This document shows, in pieces, positions 1-17,004 of a stretch of 64,000 bases of DNA (positions are counted from its first letter, which is position 1; each line of letters opens with the position of its first letter). The DNA lies in the NCBI RefSeq assembly GCF_010015445.1, contig NC_053127.1, forward strand, positions 11,195,776-11,259,775. The letters run 5' to 3'. The position numbers and the translations under genes are program-made. A model generated the notes under the pieces. That model did not search any database. It saw only the letters and a program-made list of their open reading frames with translations, and had not been told where the DNA came from. This stretch comes from Perca fluviatilis. Its lineage: Eukaryota > Chordata > Actinopteri > Perciformes > Percidae.

Positions 1-179
1 CAAGAGTCCAAAGAAGCATGGCAGTGACTTATTATCGATCCAGCTCAGGTGGGATGCTGAAGCCTTGAAAGAACTTGAGTTCAGCATCTTCTCAGGGAGT
101 AACAAGAGGAAGTCGGGAGGAAATAAAGAGAGTAAGAAAAACAAGTGTTGGGCTCTGATTTACAAAAATCTCCTTCGAT
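1..179 (+). other. Unidentified open reading frame cut by the window edge
   Basis: The second forward frame is open from the first bases to a TAA at about 179, roughly 59 codons. It is rich in Lys, Ser, Glu and Leu and has a plausible splice donor (GAGA|GTAAGA) at 131/132, so bases 1-131 could be the end of an exon. I do not recognise the peptide. It lies antisense within the region expected to be doc2b intron 1. Alternatives are a retroelement fragment or chance. Confidence 0.15.
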
Positions 180-255
180 AATAGCTGAGCTCACCCTAAG
201 AAAATCCCAACAAAGAAGTGTATTAATTTATATATTACAAACATCTATAGTACTA

Positions 256-713
256 CCAGTCTATATCCACGACGTTCCACATCCGGGATTGCTCCGGTGC
301 CGCTGGAAATTCCGCTCGAAATTCCGCTGGATGTCGTCCTTTCGCCCGGAGGTCCGTCACCTTCCGCTTTCTTTGTCTTGGAATTTTAAACTCTGGTCAA
401 TTTCTGAGGACTATGGTTAACTGCTCCTCAGATCTCTGCAGGGTAAATCCAGACAGCTAGCTAGACTATCTCTCCAATCGGAGTTTTCTGTTGCACGACT
501 TAAACAACTTTTGAATGTTCCACCAAAACAAGTTCCTTCCCAAGGCTATTTTGCAGCAGCACCGTGCCTCCGTCTGGTACCATGATGATTGTGATTGGTT
601 TAAAGAAATGCCAATAAACCAGAGAACATTTTTCTCCCATCCAGGAATGCCGTGTAGACTAGCCAGACCTTCCTCCGCAGCGCTGGGGAGGAAGGTCTGG
701 CAATGCGAGACTA
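256..713. mobile_element. Non-autonomous hAT-like element, copy A
   Basis: A 458-bp element is flanked by an exact 8-bp direct repeat TAGTACTA (248-255 and 714-721). The right end reads GAGACTA, matching an imperfect inverted TAGTCT at the left. A strong hairpin near the right end (stem from 662 and to 702) pairs GCCAGACCTTCCTCC with its complement. A related copy lies at 48928-49312. An 8-bp target duplication fits the hAT superfamily; no transposase is visible. The open frames crossing it are repeat translation, not genes. Confidence 0.75.
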
Positions 714-721
714 TAGTACTA

Positions 722-3700
722 AAAAGCAAACCCACAACTTACATTTTAGATATAGACCAATTTGGAGTGTACGTCACTGCAGTTGCAGTTAAAAAAACGA
801 AAAAACAAAGATAAATTTACTGTTATGTAGGTGGCTAGTTAGCTAGCTAGCTTGCTAATTCCACCATGCTTTAATGGGGGTGGCCAGTGGCAGCGTGGGC
901 TCCAGAGTCTGATAAGCTAGCTAGCAGACCATTAAGTTAGCAGAATTAAATCGGCCAACCATTCTTGTCTAAATTTTGGTCAGATAAACGGTAAATTCTT
1001 TCATTAAACGCAGCCATCGAGGCTTCAGTGGCCGTGCTTTCATCTAAAGTGGATTGAAAAAAATGATAGGCGCCACCGCGACTGTCACTTTCTGCCACCA
1101 GTTGGGCTCCACCCACAAAACACATCATTGTTGTTTACAAACACAAAAAAGGTCCAAAGTTAAATGATAGAACAACAGAAATCTTCAGAGTACGTCACCA
1201 ATAAACTACAAATATACTGTATTTGTTTCGAAATGAGGAGGAAAAACAGTCATGTGGTGGTTTGAAGTGTGTCTTCAGCACTGCTTTCTAATCAGGAGGC
1301 CTTCCAGGATGCAGAGGGAAAATTCAAGGAATCATTGATTTCTGTCTATTTTAACCTGAAATGCTGCTGTTAAAAGCAGTGGGGATGAGGCAGGCAGTAT
1401 TTCTCACTGGGTAGGGTGAGCAGCACCAAGTTATTTAAACAAAAAGTTTGTTGTATTGAATTTATTGGATAAACAAATGTCTTTGAGTTAAGCACAGTAT
1501 ACTGTAATGCAGTATATTCCAGACATGGACAGAATATGCAGTTTTGTTTATACAGTGGGTGTTTGCATGCAGATTAAGTGCTCTGCAAACTTTAAGACCT
1601 TCACGGCTACGTGGACTTAGAGAATAATAATTTGAGTTTATGCCATATAATTACCACTATGGCTTATTGCAGCAGTTGCAACAGCTTGCTCCGAATATGT
1701 GAATACTTTGTTTCCACATACAGTTAAGAGTGAAGGAGATTCCAAAAGGGTCACCTCACCACCAAAATTAAGAACACAAGTTTAAAGGTTATGACTCAAC
1801 AATTAATAGGGGTTGACAGGGTCATATAATAAATGGAACTAACATTTATGTCGATGTCAGGGTTTGTTTATATCAGTAATCTTCAGCAGTAAAACAGGTC
1901 TATATTTTCAACAATAATCAGAACACACAAAACAAAGAATTTTCTATTAGAAAACAAAGTTGAACTTTTTTGGCTTCATGCGCCAATGAGCGACTTTCAT
2001 AGGAATGAATGGGGCTCCGCCTCCAGCGCTGTATCCACTCCTTTTTGTACATCCATGAGGAGGACCCACTCCCTATGTAGATATGAAGGGCTCATTCTAT
2101 GCTAACAAAAACACGATTCTTAGTTTCAGGTGATTATACATAAATTAAAACATAATTATGAATATTATTGAATTTCTGTCAATGTATTCCCCTAAATCTT
2201 ACACACTGGTCCTTTTAATGTGGCCTCATTAAACTGCACACAGAACACTCATGCTTTACACCAAAGGATAGAGACGAGAGGCTACAAATCTAAAACTGGT
2301 GAACTGAGTGGACAGAGTGCCCACCCACTACAGTTGTGTTTAAGTTAAGTTTTGATTCATCACTTGGCGTGGGCAGAGAAGTGATCAGACACAAGGATTT
2401 AAAATGGAGTAAGGGGGATAAAGCACTCCTCCTGCATACACTCTGTGGTTTAAACTGATAAAAAAATGTTGGAATTTGCATTTCAAAAACTGAAGCTTTT
2501 AAAAGCCCCTGTATCACCAGCCATATTTAAAGACTCTCCTTTTAATGCGTGCATGCAAAGTGTGACAAACTGAAGCCAAACAAAATTTCTCCCCACTGAT
2601 GACAGCCCAAGACGCCAAATGGATCTGTGTAATAGCTGGCATTATCATTACATAATGTGCTTAGTGGGATGGAGGGAGGGCAGAGGCAGAGTTTGTATCT
2701 GATGAAGCTGTGCTGCTGCAAACTTAAAACACTCCATGGCTTCTGTTAAAAGACAGCACCAGTAATAATAATGCATAATGTGAACAGGCTGACAATTTGG
2801 CCCGCTTTTTTAGTGCTGGGTTATTCACAATGAAACATGGGATACTACAGTGAGTCATTACTACCGCATGACAGCTTGCAGATATACTTAATAGGATTCT
2901 ACTGTGCTGGGCACGGCGAGGCTGAAATCACTCTTTACATTGAACTGAGCATTATGAGGCTCAGGGGATGTTTTCAAGTGCATTGATGCCACCCTCTGTT
3001 TTGTAAAGGTCTGGAAAGTGTTTTTTGTCTGGGAGAGTCAACAGATGGCTCAACACAATACACACGTCCTCCTCTTCTGCTCAATACACTAGGCTTATAG
3101 GAGATTATCCCATTGATCAGATACCAAAAGCAGTTTTACTTTACTGCTAAACTGTTTGCAAAGCCAATTTTGTAGAATTGTTTCTCACCTAAACAGCATC
3201 TGTGTTCTCTTTGGAAAAGGCTGGTGCCTTTTATCACTCTACTGTAAGCTTAAGAGTTAGCATGGCATATTACTGACTTAGCCTTTGATTTGATGCTGCA
3301 AGTCTTGCACTTATGTTACTCACAAAAGACAAAACGCAGGTGAGAAAAGATCATATTCTGACTATAAACCGGGATGGTGCATGGGGACATATTACATTGT
3401 ACTTCTCTTGCACCTAACAACGGGGCTGCCATTTCTTTTTCTGACATATTCAGGTCTTTGTGGAAAGGTGCTCTTACTGGGCCACAGAACGACAGGTACT
3501 TACTACTACTAAACTCAGGGTATCTGTTAATAGAGAGTACAAATCCAGTGCTTTTTTTTTTTTCTAATTCAAAATCTATATAAATCATCACAACTAATGT
3601 TTTGTAAAGAAACAAGGCCAGGGATTGCGGTGACACTAAAAACAGTGGAAGGTGGAAGAAGTACTCCGATCATCTGGTCACAGTTTGGTTATGTTTAGGC

Positions 3701-3956
3701 ACAAACACTACTAACCCTAACCCTATAGGCTACATTTTATTTTAATATAAGTCCTGTAATTTCGGAATGTTTGAGGCTGAAGTAGCTGTTTATATTGACT
3801 ATGTGAGATTAATGAAAAAACGGAGCTATTACGTTTATAGCTGGTACTGAAAACATGAGACACTTGAAAAAAATCAATCGGTTCATATATTTTTAAATGC
3901 GAGTCGAACCCCCATATTTCTGTCATGTGTATCACTGTTGATTGGTTTTGCTTACC
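722..3956. other. doc2b intron 1: no gene found
   Basis: No exon with credible splice sites was found here. GCTAGC-rich runs lie at about 834-855 and 913-926. The block at about 1975-2075 resembles a dispersed teleost repeat, but its ends are unclear. The segment at 3645-3690 resembles the widespread teleost 'GTGGAAGAAGTACTC' repeat. Since doc2b exon 1 is at 9302 on the minus strand, this stretch should be intronic. Confidence 0.4.
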
Positions 3957-4300
3957 TTAAAGGTATAGTGCATACTTTCTGTCGCCCGCATGAGGAATTC
4001 TAAGTAATGAAAACAAAACTGCCGGCGCGTCCACATGATATAAGCCTTCCGTGATCGCACATTGCCGCCCCCCCCTTCTGCACGCAGTTGCTAGTAGCCA
4101 AGGAGGAAACAGAGGATTGAAAAAGCATGACGGACTCTTCAGAAGAGGTAATTATCTTGAAACTCGAGTTTCTGCACACGGAAAGTCACCGGACGGAAAC
4201 ACAGAGAGAGTTGTGTGGAGCTGATAGTCTTAATTCGCTTTGTAGCAACTCATTTTGCAATGGCTTCAATGTAACGGACATTCACTGTGATCATCATTAT
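3957..4300 (-). mobile_element. TTAA-flanked miniature transposon, inverted relative to 31748-32121
   Basis: The block from TTAA at 3957-3960 through about 4300 aligns in reverse orientation with 31748-32121: the same end (AGGTATAGTGC versus AGCTATAGTGC), the shared GAGGAATTCTAAGTAATGA segment, and the shared inner part around 4127-4270. A terminal inverted repeat and TTAA site duplication are typical of piggyBac-type miniature elements. Its far end is interrupted at 4301 by a second TTAA element. Confidence 0.65.
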
Positions 4301-4457
4301 TTAAAGTGCTCATATTACGCTCATTATCAGGTTAATAATTGTATTTAGAAGTTGTAACAGAATAGGTTTACATGGTTTAATTTTCAAAAATCACCATATT
4401 TTTGTTGTACTGCATCACAATAAAGGAAAGGGAAAAAGCATAATATGAGCACTAAAG
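4301..4457. mobile_element. Short TTAA-type miniature element nested against the 3957 element
   Basis: Its ends are inverted repeats: TTAAAGTGCTCATATTA at 4301 and TAATATGAGCACTAA near 4442-4456. At about 157 bp it is probably an internally deleted copy of a common teleost element. It directly abuts the end of the 3957-4300 element, which suggests nested insertion. Confidence 0.6.
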
Positions 4458-10150
<5,693 letters not shown>

Positions 10151-13030
10151 CGTCGGCCGACGTGCTTAATTATGATATTAACCCCATCCATCTGTCAGTG
10201 GGAGGGAAGATCCAGCGCTGTGCCAGACTTGTGCACGTGTGCGTCCTTGAGTGTGAGTCTAAACCTCTGGTGCTATGTTAACCTGGTCAATGAGCCATGA
10301 ATTGATGCTTTGTGTTCGTGATATACGTCCAGGATGTTTTTGTACCTGAGAACTTTTTTTTTTTTTTATTTGAAAACATGTTAAACAAATTAACCATTCG
10401 AGTTTAGTTTAGATTCTTTACATTGTTGAGGCCTTCCACTGGCATTTAAAAAAAAATAACATCTGTAATATCAGTGGTTTTTGGTAGACGTCGTTGAAGA
10501 CGGGGCCACTTGGAGCAAAATCTCCCCTCGGGCCACAAAATGGCTAATGCCGCCCCTGCCTGCTACCTCTTTTCTGCCATCGCACCCGGATTTTTCCTTC
10601 TTTTTTTTAACTCTCCTAGCACACTAATTAACATACATACCTTCATTCATCCTTTCATTCATGCACACTTGTCTGTTTAAATGCGCCGACCTATTTCCAC
10701 ATCCCCGTGTACTGATTATGCGCCCTGATGTTATCGCACGTTTCTTAATTGCTTACCATCTGTTGCAATTTTGTGGGTGTCGGTGGAAATCTGTGACGCT
10801 GTACACTTTGACACTCGTTGCATATGACCACATTTCACCACTGTGCAACGATCTGGTTGACATGATTAACTGTGACATAATTATGTCTTGTTAAAGCTGC
10901 ACTACAGGTAATTTATTAAAATTAAACCTACTCCACGTATATATTCAAAATATGTCAAACTTGATTCTCCCCTAACAACACAACACAAACACTGTAACAC
11001 TGCATACGAGAGACAATGCAACAACTCTGAAACCCCCCCCCCCAATAAAAAAAAAACCCCCCTCCCCCCCCCCCCTCTACACAAACAGAACAAACATGTC
11101 TACAATTCACAGATGATGCAGCACCCTCTTGTGTTCTCTGCCAGCAACATATTAAAGCATTGTGAAATTAAAATTCAAAGGCTGTACCCGAGCAAATAGG
11201 CTGTTTTATTAGTTTTACAAAGTAATTTGACACGAGATGGAGATATTTGAGCTCATGCAGCTGGTGCTCTTTTTCAGCATTTTTTGCTGTCCAGGTTTTT
11301 ATTTCTAATCACAATCTATGCTGTGTTATGAATTAGCGAAGGATGCTTAACATCACTGCCGTGGAAAGCTACCCTTTTACCTCCAGAACACCACTCTCTT
11401 CTGGTGAATTCTGAACAGTTGGGCTCAATTATGTCCTCCTCCACTACGAGGCATGGCATCCCCACATGTTGAGGATTCCCTGCCTGTCATTAGAAGCTGA
11501 CAAAGTCATTCTTAAAAACAGTGAAACATCAGGTCCAGTGGATCAGTTTGTTTTGACTCGACAAATCCCTGTTAAATCCAAAGACTTGAATAAATTGTGT
11601 TTGTGCTTTGGACATAGTTAGAGGCAATTCATTATTTTACACCCCTGTTCATTTTCCCACCAGTCAGGTAAGGTAACGACACTGGAACTTGTTATTTTGC
11701 ACCCAAAAAAAGAATATTCTTTGGTGGTTTATTGTAGCCACACACATAGACAACGAGGGCTTTAGAGAGAGACAGTTGAACCATGATTGTCTGTGAACAA
11801 TGCATTGAGAGATAGCAGTGTGGGACTCTGGGGTATTTAAAGTAGCCCTCTCTCAATGCCTAGCCACTCAAAGGCAATTATCTCGAAAGAGCAGTGGCCA
11901 AGTCAATGGTAAACACAAGTGGAGCACTGGTAACCTTTTCTATGAAAACACAAAGACCAAAGAACCCCCAAGCGCCAGCTGCCTGACAAATAGCATCAGC
12001 ACTGTGAAAATGTGGAAGTGCAGAATGAAAACAACTAACTTATCAAATTGAGATTCTTCTTTGGCAGACTTTATTATTATTATTATTGATTTTTATTTTG
12101 CAGCAAGGCTTTAATGATCAGACCAAAGAAATCACAACACTGCCAGTTATTGTAAACAAATCAGACTGTAAGTACCCTTTTTGTCTCCAGTAAGTATTTA
12201 AACCCAATTATTCCCCCACCCTTGTCATACTGTTTCTTCCTCTTCACATAGAAAATACTAATTTAAGGCTGCAAATGACAGTAAATGCAGATTTGGTGTC
12301 AAACGTAATGACTCTTTATGCTTTAAATGTACAACATATCGTCCATCAACATCTAATAGCGAAATTGTTTATATCTGTCCTGAATGGACACACTCGAGGA
12401 CGGGGCGAAAAGCCTGTCATCATAGCTTCCTTCTGGCTGCATCCCACTGCCTCCCCTGTCTGGCTCTGTTTTATGTGTGTCTCGTAACCTTCATGCAATG
12501 AATTGGGATAGCATAGTACACACAATAAGTAGTAGTGTGGAGAAAGAGGTAAAAAAAGAGTTAAGAGAGAAGTTTAAAGTGGGTTTGATTGTTGGGATGT
12601 CTATTTCGGAAAGATTACAAAACTTTGCCTTTAGAAAGGAGGCTTCAGGCGCTGTTAGACAGTCCATCAAGCAGTTTGAGTAGAGCATTCAAAAATGAAA
12701 TGGAAGACGCTCGCCCTACTCTGTAGACTCCACAAATACAGTATTATTGAATAATGAATCATGAAGCAGCTGTTTGCTTATCTGTCCGTACTCAATTAAT
12801 GTCAACAAGGAGATAACATTATCTGCTATGGTTGCAATCTGGATCATGAGGGGAGTTCACCAGTGTCTTCAGTAGCATTTTTCTGAGCAAAGTTGAAGTA
12901 GTTTAGAATACAGAAACAATACATAAATTAAAGTTTCTTAATATCAAACAATGCTGGTTCTAAAAAAAGTGTTGTATGTTGTTTTCCCCTTCATGAGTGT
13001 CAAATGTCTGCCACAACATCTTAACAGAAG
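10151..13030. other. Intergenic DNA upstream of doc2b, no gene recognised
   Basis: Contents are homopolymer runs (T at about 10351, C and A at about 11032-11075) and ordinary AT-rich DNA. The interval 10891-11155 starts and ends with TTAA and begins TTAAAGCTGCACTA, resembling other TTAA-type element ends here, but I see no matching inverted end. A 68-codon open frame at 12477-12683 is noted in the findings; it has no recognisable homology. Confidence 0.4.
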
Positions 13031-13032
13031 TA

Positions 13033-13783
13033 CAGTGCTGCTCATGAGTATTGGAACCCCTGCTACAGTTGACTAAAAAGAGGAATAAAAAAATCATCTT
13101 TTGGAAATTGATCGTAATACCTTAATTGAAAAAATTAGGAAAAATCCAATCTTTGAGAGCACCAATTTTCTTTGTGAATGAATAATGCATCGTAAATAAA
13201 TAAATGTTCTTCCTTAAAATACAGGGGGCATAAGTAACTACATCCCTATGTTAAATTCCCATAGAGGCAGGCAGATTTTTATTTTTAATTAAAATAGCCC
13301 CACATCATCACATACCATACACCATACCTAGAGATTGGCATGGGGTACTTTCCATAAGATCATCTCTCAATGCAAATCAAACCAGCTATGAGGCTAACTG
13401 AAATAAAACCATGCCAATCTCTAGGTATGGTGAAGGGTATGTGATGATGTGGGGCTATTTTAATTCCAAAGGCCAAGGGAACTTTATCAGGATGCATAGT
13501 ATCCTGGATCCATGAAATAACTGGCCGTTAAAAATAAAAATCTGCCTGCCTCTATGGGAATTTAACATAGGGGTGTCTATACTTATGCCCCCTGTATTTT
13601 AAGGAAGAACATTTATTTATTTATGATACATTATTCATTCACAAAGAAAATTGGTGTTCTCAAAGGTTGAATTTTTCCAAATATTTTCAATTAAGGCATT
13701 AGATCAATTTCCAAAAGATGATTTTTTTTATTCCTCTTTTTAGTCAACTGTAGCAGGGGTTCCTATACTCATGAGCAGCACTG
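13033..13783. mobile_element. Fold-back Tc1/mariner element with transposase remnant
   Basis: This 751-bp element is flanked by TA dinucleotides (13031-13032 and 13784-13785) and has CAGTGCTGCTCATGAGTAT ends in inverted orientation. The two halves are complementary over almost their full length (about 13033-13345 against 13405-13783), with a short loop near 13375. The right arm keeps an extra segment around 13430-13525 whose forward translation contains VMMWGYF, as in the DDE region of Tc1 transposases, ending in stops. It is a non-coding palindromic derivative. Confidence 0.85.
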
Positions 13784-14768
13784 TATGTCACTATTATATC
13801 TCTCCAGTCCTTCCTCCAGTCCACTTTATGAGAAGTGCACTCCTGTGGTAACTTATTGACAGTTTCGTCTTGGAGCACCCAGACCGAGCTCTCCCAAAAT
13901 GTGCTGGAGGTCCAAAAGCTTCGATATAAAGCACCTCAAATATGAACACATTACACACTAAATGTGCCACTCAGGGCAGATGATTTTCGCTCTGAAGTTG
14001 ACTTTATGTTTCTGGAAATACAAACAGCCTGGTGACCATGTTTTCTGTGGGTAATGATGCACACCGAACAATTTAATTTTGGATATTGATGGCAAGTCAT
14101 CACCTCATTGGAACTGTAGCTGTTGAATAACTGAAAAAATGTCTTTGTTCCAAATACAGTTTTTTTTTTTTTTTTTTCATTTACTGAAGCGATTGAATAG
14201 GTTGCATTCAGTTGTGCATTTGATGATGGCCTTATTGCCAATACTGTGAGAAAATAGTCTCTGTCTGGATGAGTTTACAAACTGGATTCTGCTCAGCAAC
14301 TGTTTTCTGAAGTTCTGAGAATCTGGAGAAATTTGTTGAAGTTGCAGCTTTTATTGGATTAACGAAACACACATTACTCTCCCACCACTGCTAAATGTAG
14401 TCATTTGGTAATACTTTCAGGCTTGTTTCAAAGAAGAGCATGTCCCATGTCCCAAGAACAGAGTGATCTTCTTCATAAGATAACCGTCAGGACGTCTCAA
14501 GTACAGCTAATGAACTGCATTGTATAAATTTGGAAGCTGCTGTATGTAGAATACCAGGCACCAGCCCATTAGTTGATAGATGAAGAAGAGCTGGCGCGTG
14601 TTGCAGCACTTTGAAAACATCTGTCAAATCAGAGTGTGCAGGTGGAACACAGTACAGTACCTGCCCTGGACTTTACATCCTACAAGCTGTTGTGGATGAC
14701 TGAAGTGGAAATATAAATCACTCCTTAATCTAGTCCAATACACACTCTACCGTTATGGCATTATGGCC

Positions 14769-15110
14769 TTAAAGGGATAGTTTGGATCTTTTGAAGTGGG
14801 GTTGTATGAAGTACTTATACATAGTCAGAGCAGTAGATGGCGGTCGGCACGCCTGCAGTTTGAGAAGCAGGCAGGAGTACCTACTTGGAAGGTAAGCAAT
14901 ATACTGCTGTGGATGGGGGCAGCAGCAAAAGTATTTTAGCCACATTAAAGTAGGCCCACCTAAAACAATTGTGTAAACTATATTTACAATATTTTCACAG
15001 TTTAAGCTTGCGGTCAGACAGTCCTGTTTAAGTTTACACTGGGGGACCTGAAGCCGTTCTAAGCTCTCGTCAAAGCCACCAGACTCCGACAAAAACATCT
15101 TTAAGAAGAG
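14769..15110. mobile_element. TTAA-associated dispersed teleost repeat
   Basis: It begins with TTAA then AGGGATAGTTTGGATC and contains AGATGGCGGTCGGCACGCC, a combination I recognise as a widespread perciform repeat, from memory only. The right boundary is uncertain; a TTAA occurs at 15101. Reverse-strand open frames across it are not genes. Confidence 0.5.
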
Positions 15111-16020
15111 GGACTGGACAAGCTGCGTCCTTGATGATTAAGCTTCTGAGAAAATAAAAATCAGCAGAGAGAGAGAAGTAAATGATTGTTGGACTGTCTT
15201 AACTCCTACTTCCTCCTCTGCTGCTGACTTCTCTCTGCTAAATAACAGTTGGCTATCTATTGGACACTAACAAGCAGCTTTGTACACAACTGAGTTCTAA
15301 AGCAGTCTTTGTTACGCTGTTGTTATTCAGAGCAGGAGCGTAAATGAAGAAAGGATAAACGATCTCCGCGAAATTGCGTGCCATGTCTGGAGAACGCTGA
15401 TTAATGGTCTCCTAACAAGCGCTCCAAGGAGGCTCTGCCACTCCCATCACCCAGGAATTCAGTGTAAATGAGGGAGTCAAGGGTAAAAGTGACCTTTTCA
15501 ATTAAGCTTGTTCATAATGGCCCTTACTGATGCCTGGAATTTTGGCTGCACACAGACAGATTTGAACTTACTTTTCTCACACATGGCGAGACTCATGCAT
15601 TTATGTTGTAGCTCTGCCAAACTGTTAGAGGTAGGACAGCTCTAATGGCAGAAATACCAATACGTCAAATTAGACTGAATCAAGTAAGCAGGAACCAACT
15701 GCACCAATGGGTGTTTGGCTCTAGTAACTGCCAAGACGATGGAGAGTGTTAAACCCAAGGCATCAAACTACTAAGTGTTTTTGGTTTAATCTTTGCATGG
15801 CCTAAACTGATTTTTATTCTCTCCGGGTCCCATACAGTAAAACAGATCAACATGATGTCAAACATTGAACGACAGTGTTTGAAACGTGAAGACATTCTTG
15901 CTCCTTTGTTCCATTATGAATGGCTTTCAGGGACAAACTGTCCTTCCTGAGAGGCTGAATGAGTCTGTAATCTGTAAACTGAGAAGCAAAAAGGACTGTG
16001 TTCTGCTTATGTTCAGTGGT

Positions 16021-16200
16021 GAAATGTAACTAGTAGTACATTTACTGAAGTAGCCTACTGTACTGTACTGAAGTACAATTTTGACATCCATAATCTTTAC
16101 TAGTACTTAGTATTTCCATCCACTTCTACTTTATACCTCTACTCCACTACATTAGGGGAGGGAGATATTGTACATTTTACTCCACTAAATTTATTTGAGA
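16021..16200. repeat. Degenerate dispersed teleost repeat
   Basis: The motifs TGAAATGTAACTAGTAGTACATTTACT, split by small changes, and CTCCACTACATT match the very common fish repeat that alternates 'AAGTACATTTACT' and 'TACTCCACTACATTT'. Boundaries are approximate and no coding capacity is seen. Confidence 0.5.
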
Positions 16201-16904
16201 CTTATATACTATAATATAATGATACTACTACTGTTGAACTGTCTGGGTGAGTTTTACTAGACTTAATGACAAGACGGCAAATACAGTCATCAAGCGTTTT
16301 CAGTTTGGCTTAAATTTAAATTGAGTGTATATTCCCCTTGAACATCTACTGTTAGTAACAGCTGTGCCATCTGCCCAAAGTAATGTTTGGAGCCATTCAT
16401 TAGAAATTCACTGAAGAGCGGATGTTTAAGAAATAATTATACAGTAAGCCTGTGTCTCATCTATACGTCTGCTAACCCTGCCCTCTGGTGGTCACAGCAT
16501 AGACTTTCTGCTTCAGGAAATGGATAAAATGTTAGCATCCACAGAAGATGCTTCCTTTTCTTCTACACAACTGTGAGAACAAGCTCGGGCTCCCTGTGAT
16601 CCTGGAGAAATGTAATTCATTAAACATGAGAGTGTGGAAGACAGTGACCTGTGACGTCAGCATAATTGATGCAACCGAGCAATCAGCTGGCACGGTCTGC
16701 ATTCATAAGCCCATGATGATGGTTTTTAAGCAAAACTGGAAGCTTGAAACAGCAAAAAGGCCTTTTTAACTCGACTTCTTAATATCATATGACAGAGATA
16801 AACTTTTTTTAATACTTTATTTGCAATTTGTCTCATAACACAGCAAACTAGACAAGACCGATATAAAAAAGCAAAAACAGACGGGAAAAAAGGAAAGGAA
16901 AAAA

Positions 16905-16946
16905 CACACAAAAACACACACACATGCACGCACGCACGCACGCGCG

Positions 16947-17000
<54 letters not shown>
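16905..17000. repeat. (CA)n microsatellite with CACG variants
   Basis: A CA dinucleotide tract runs to 17000, with an inner block of CGCA repeats around 16927-16950. Cys-Val open frames on the minus strand come from this repeat. Confidence 0.95.

Positions 17001-17004
<4 letters not shown>

Noticed and set aside
466..735. 89- and 99-codon frames on both strands near 500-800
   Set aside because: They translate the hAT-like miniature element copy A.
3712..3726. CTAACCCTAACCCTA, telomere-like
   Set aside because: Only two units; far too short to call an interstitial telomeric repeat.
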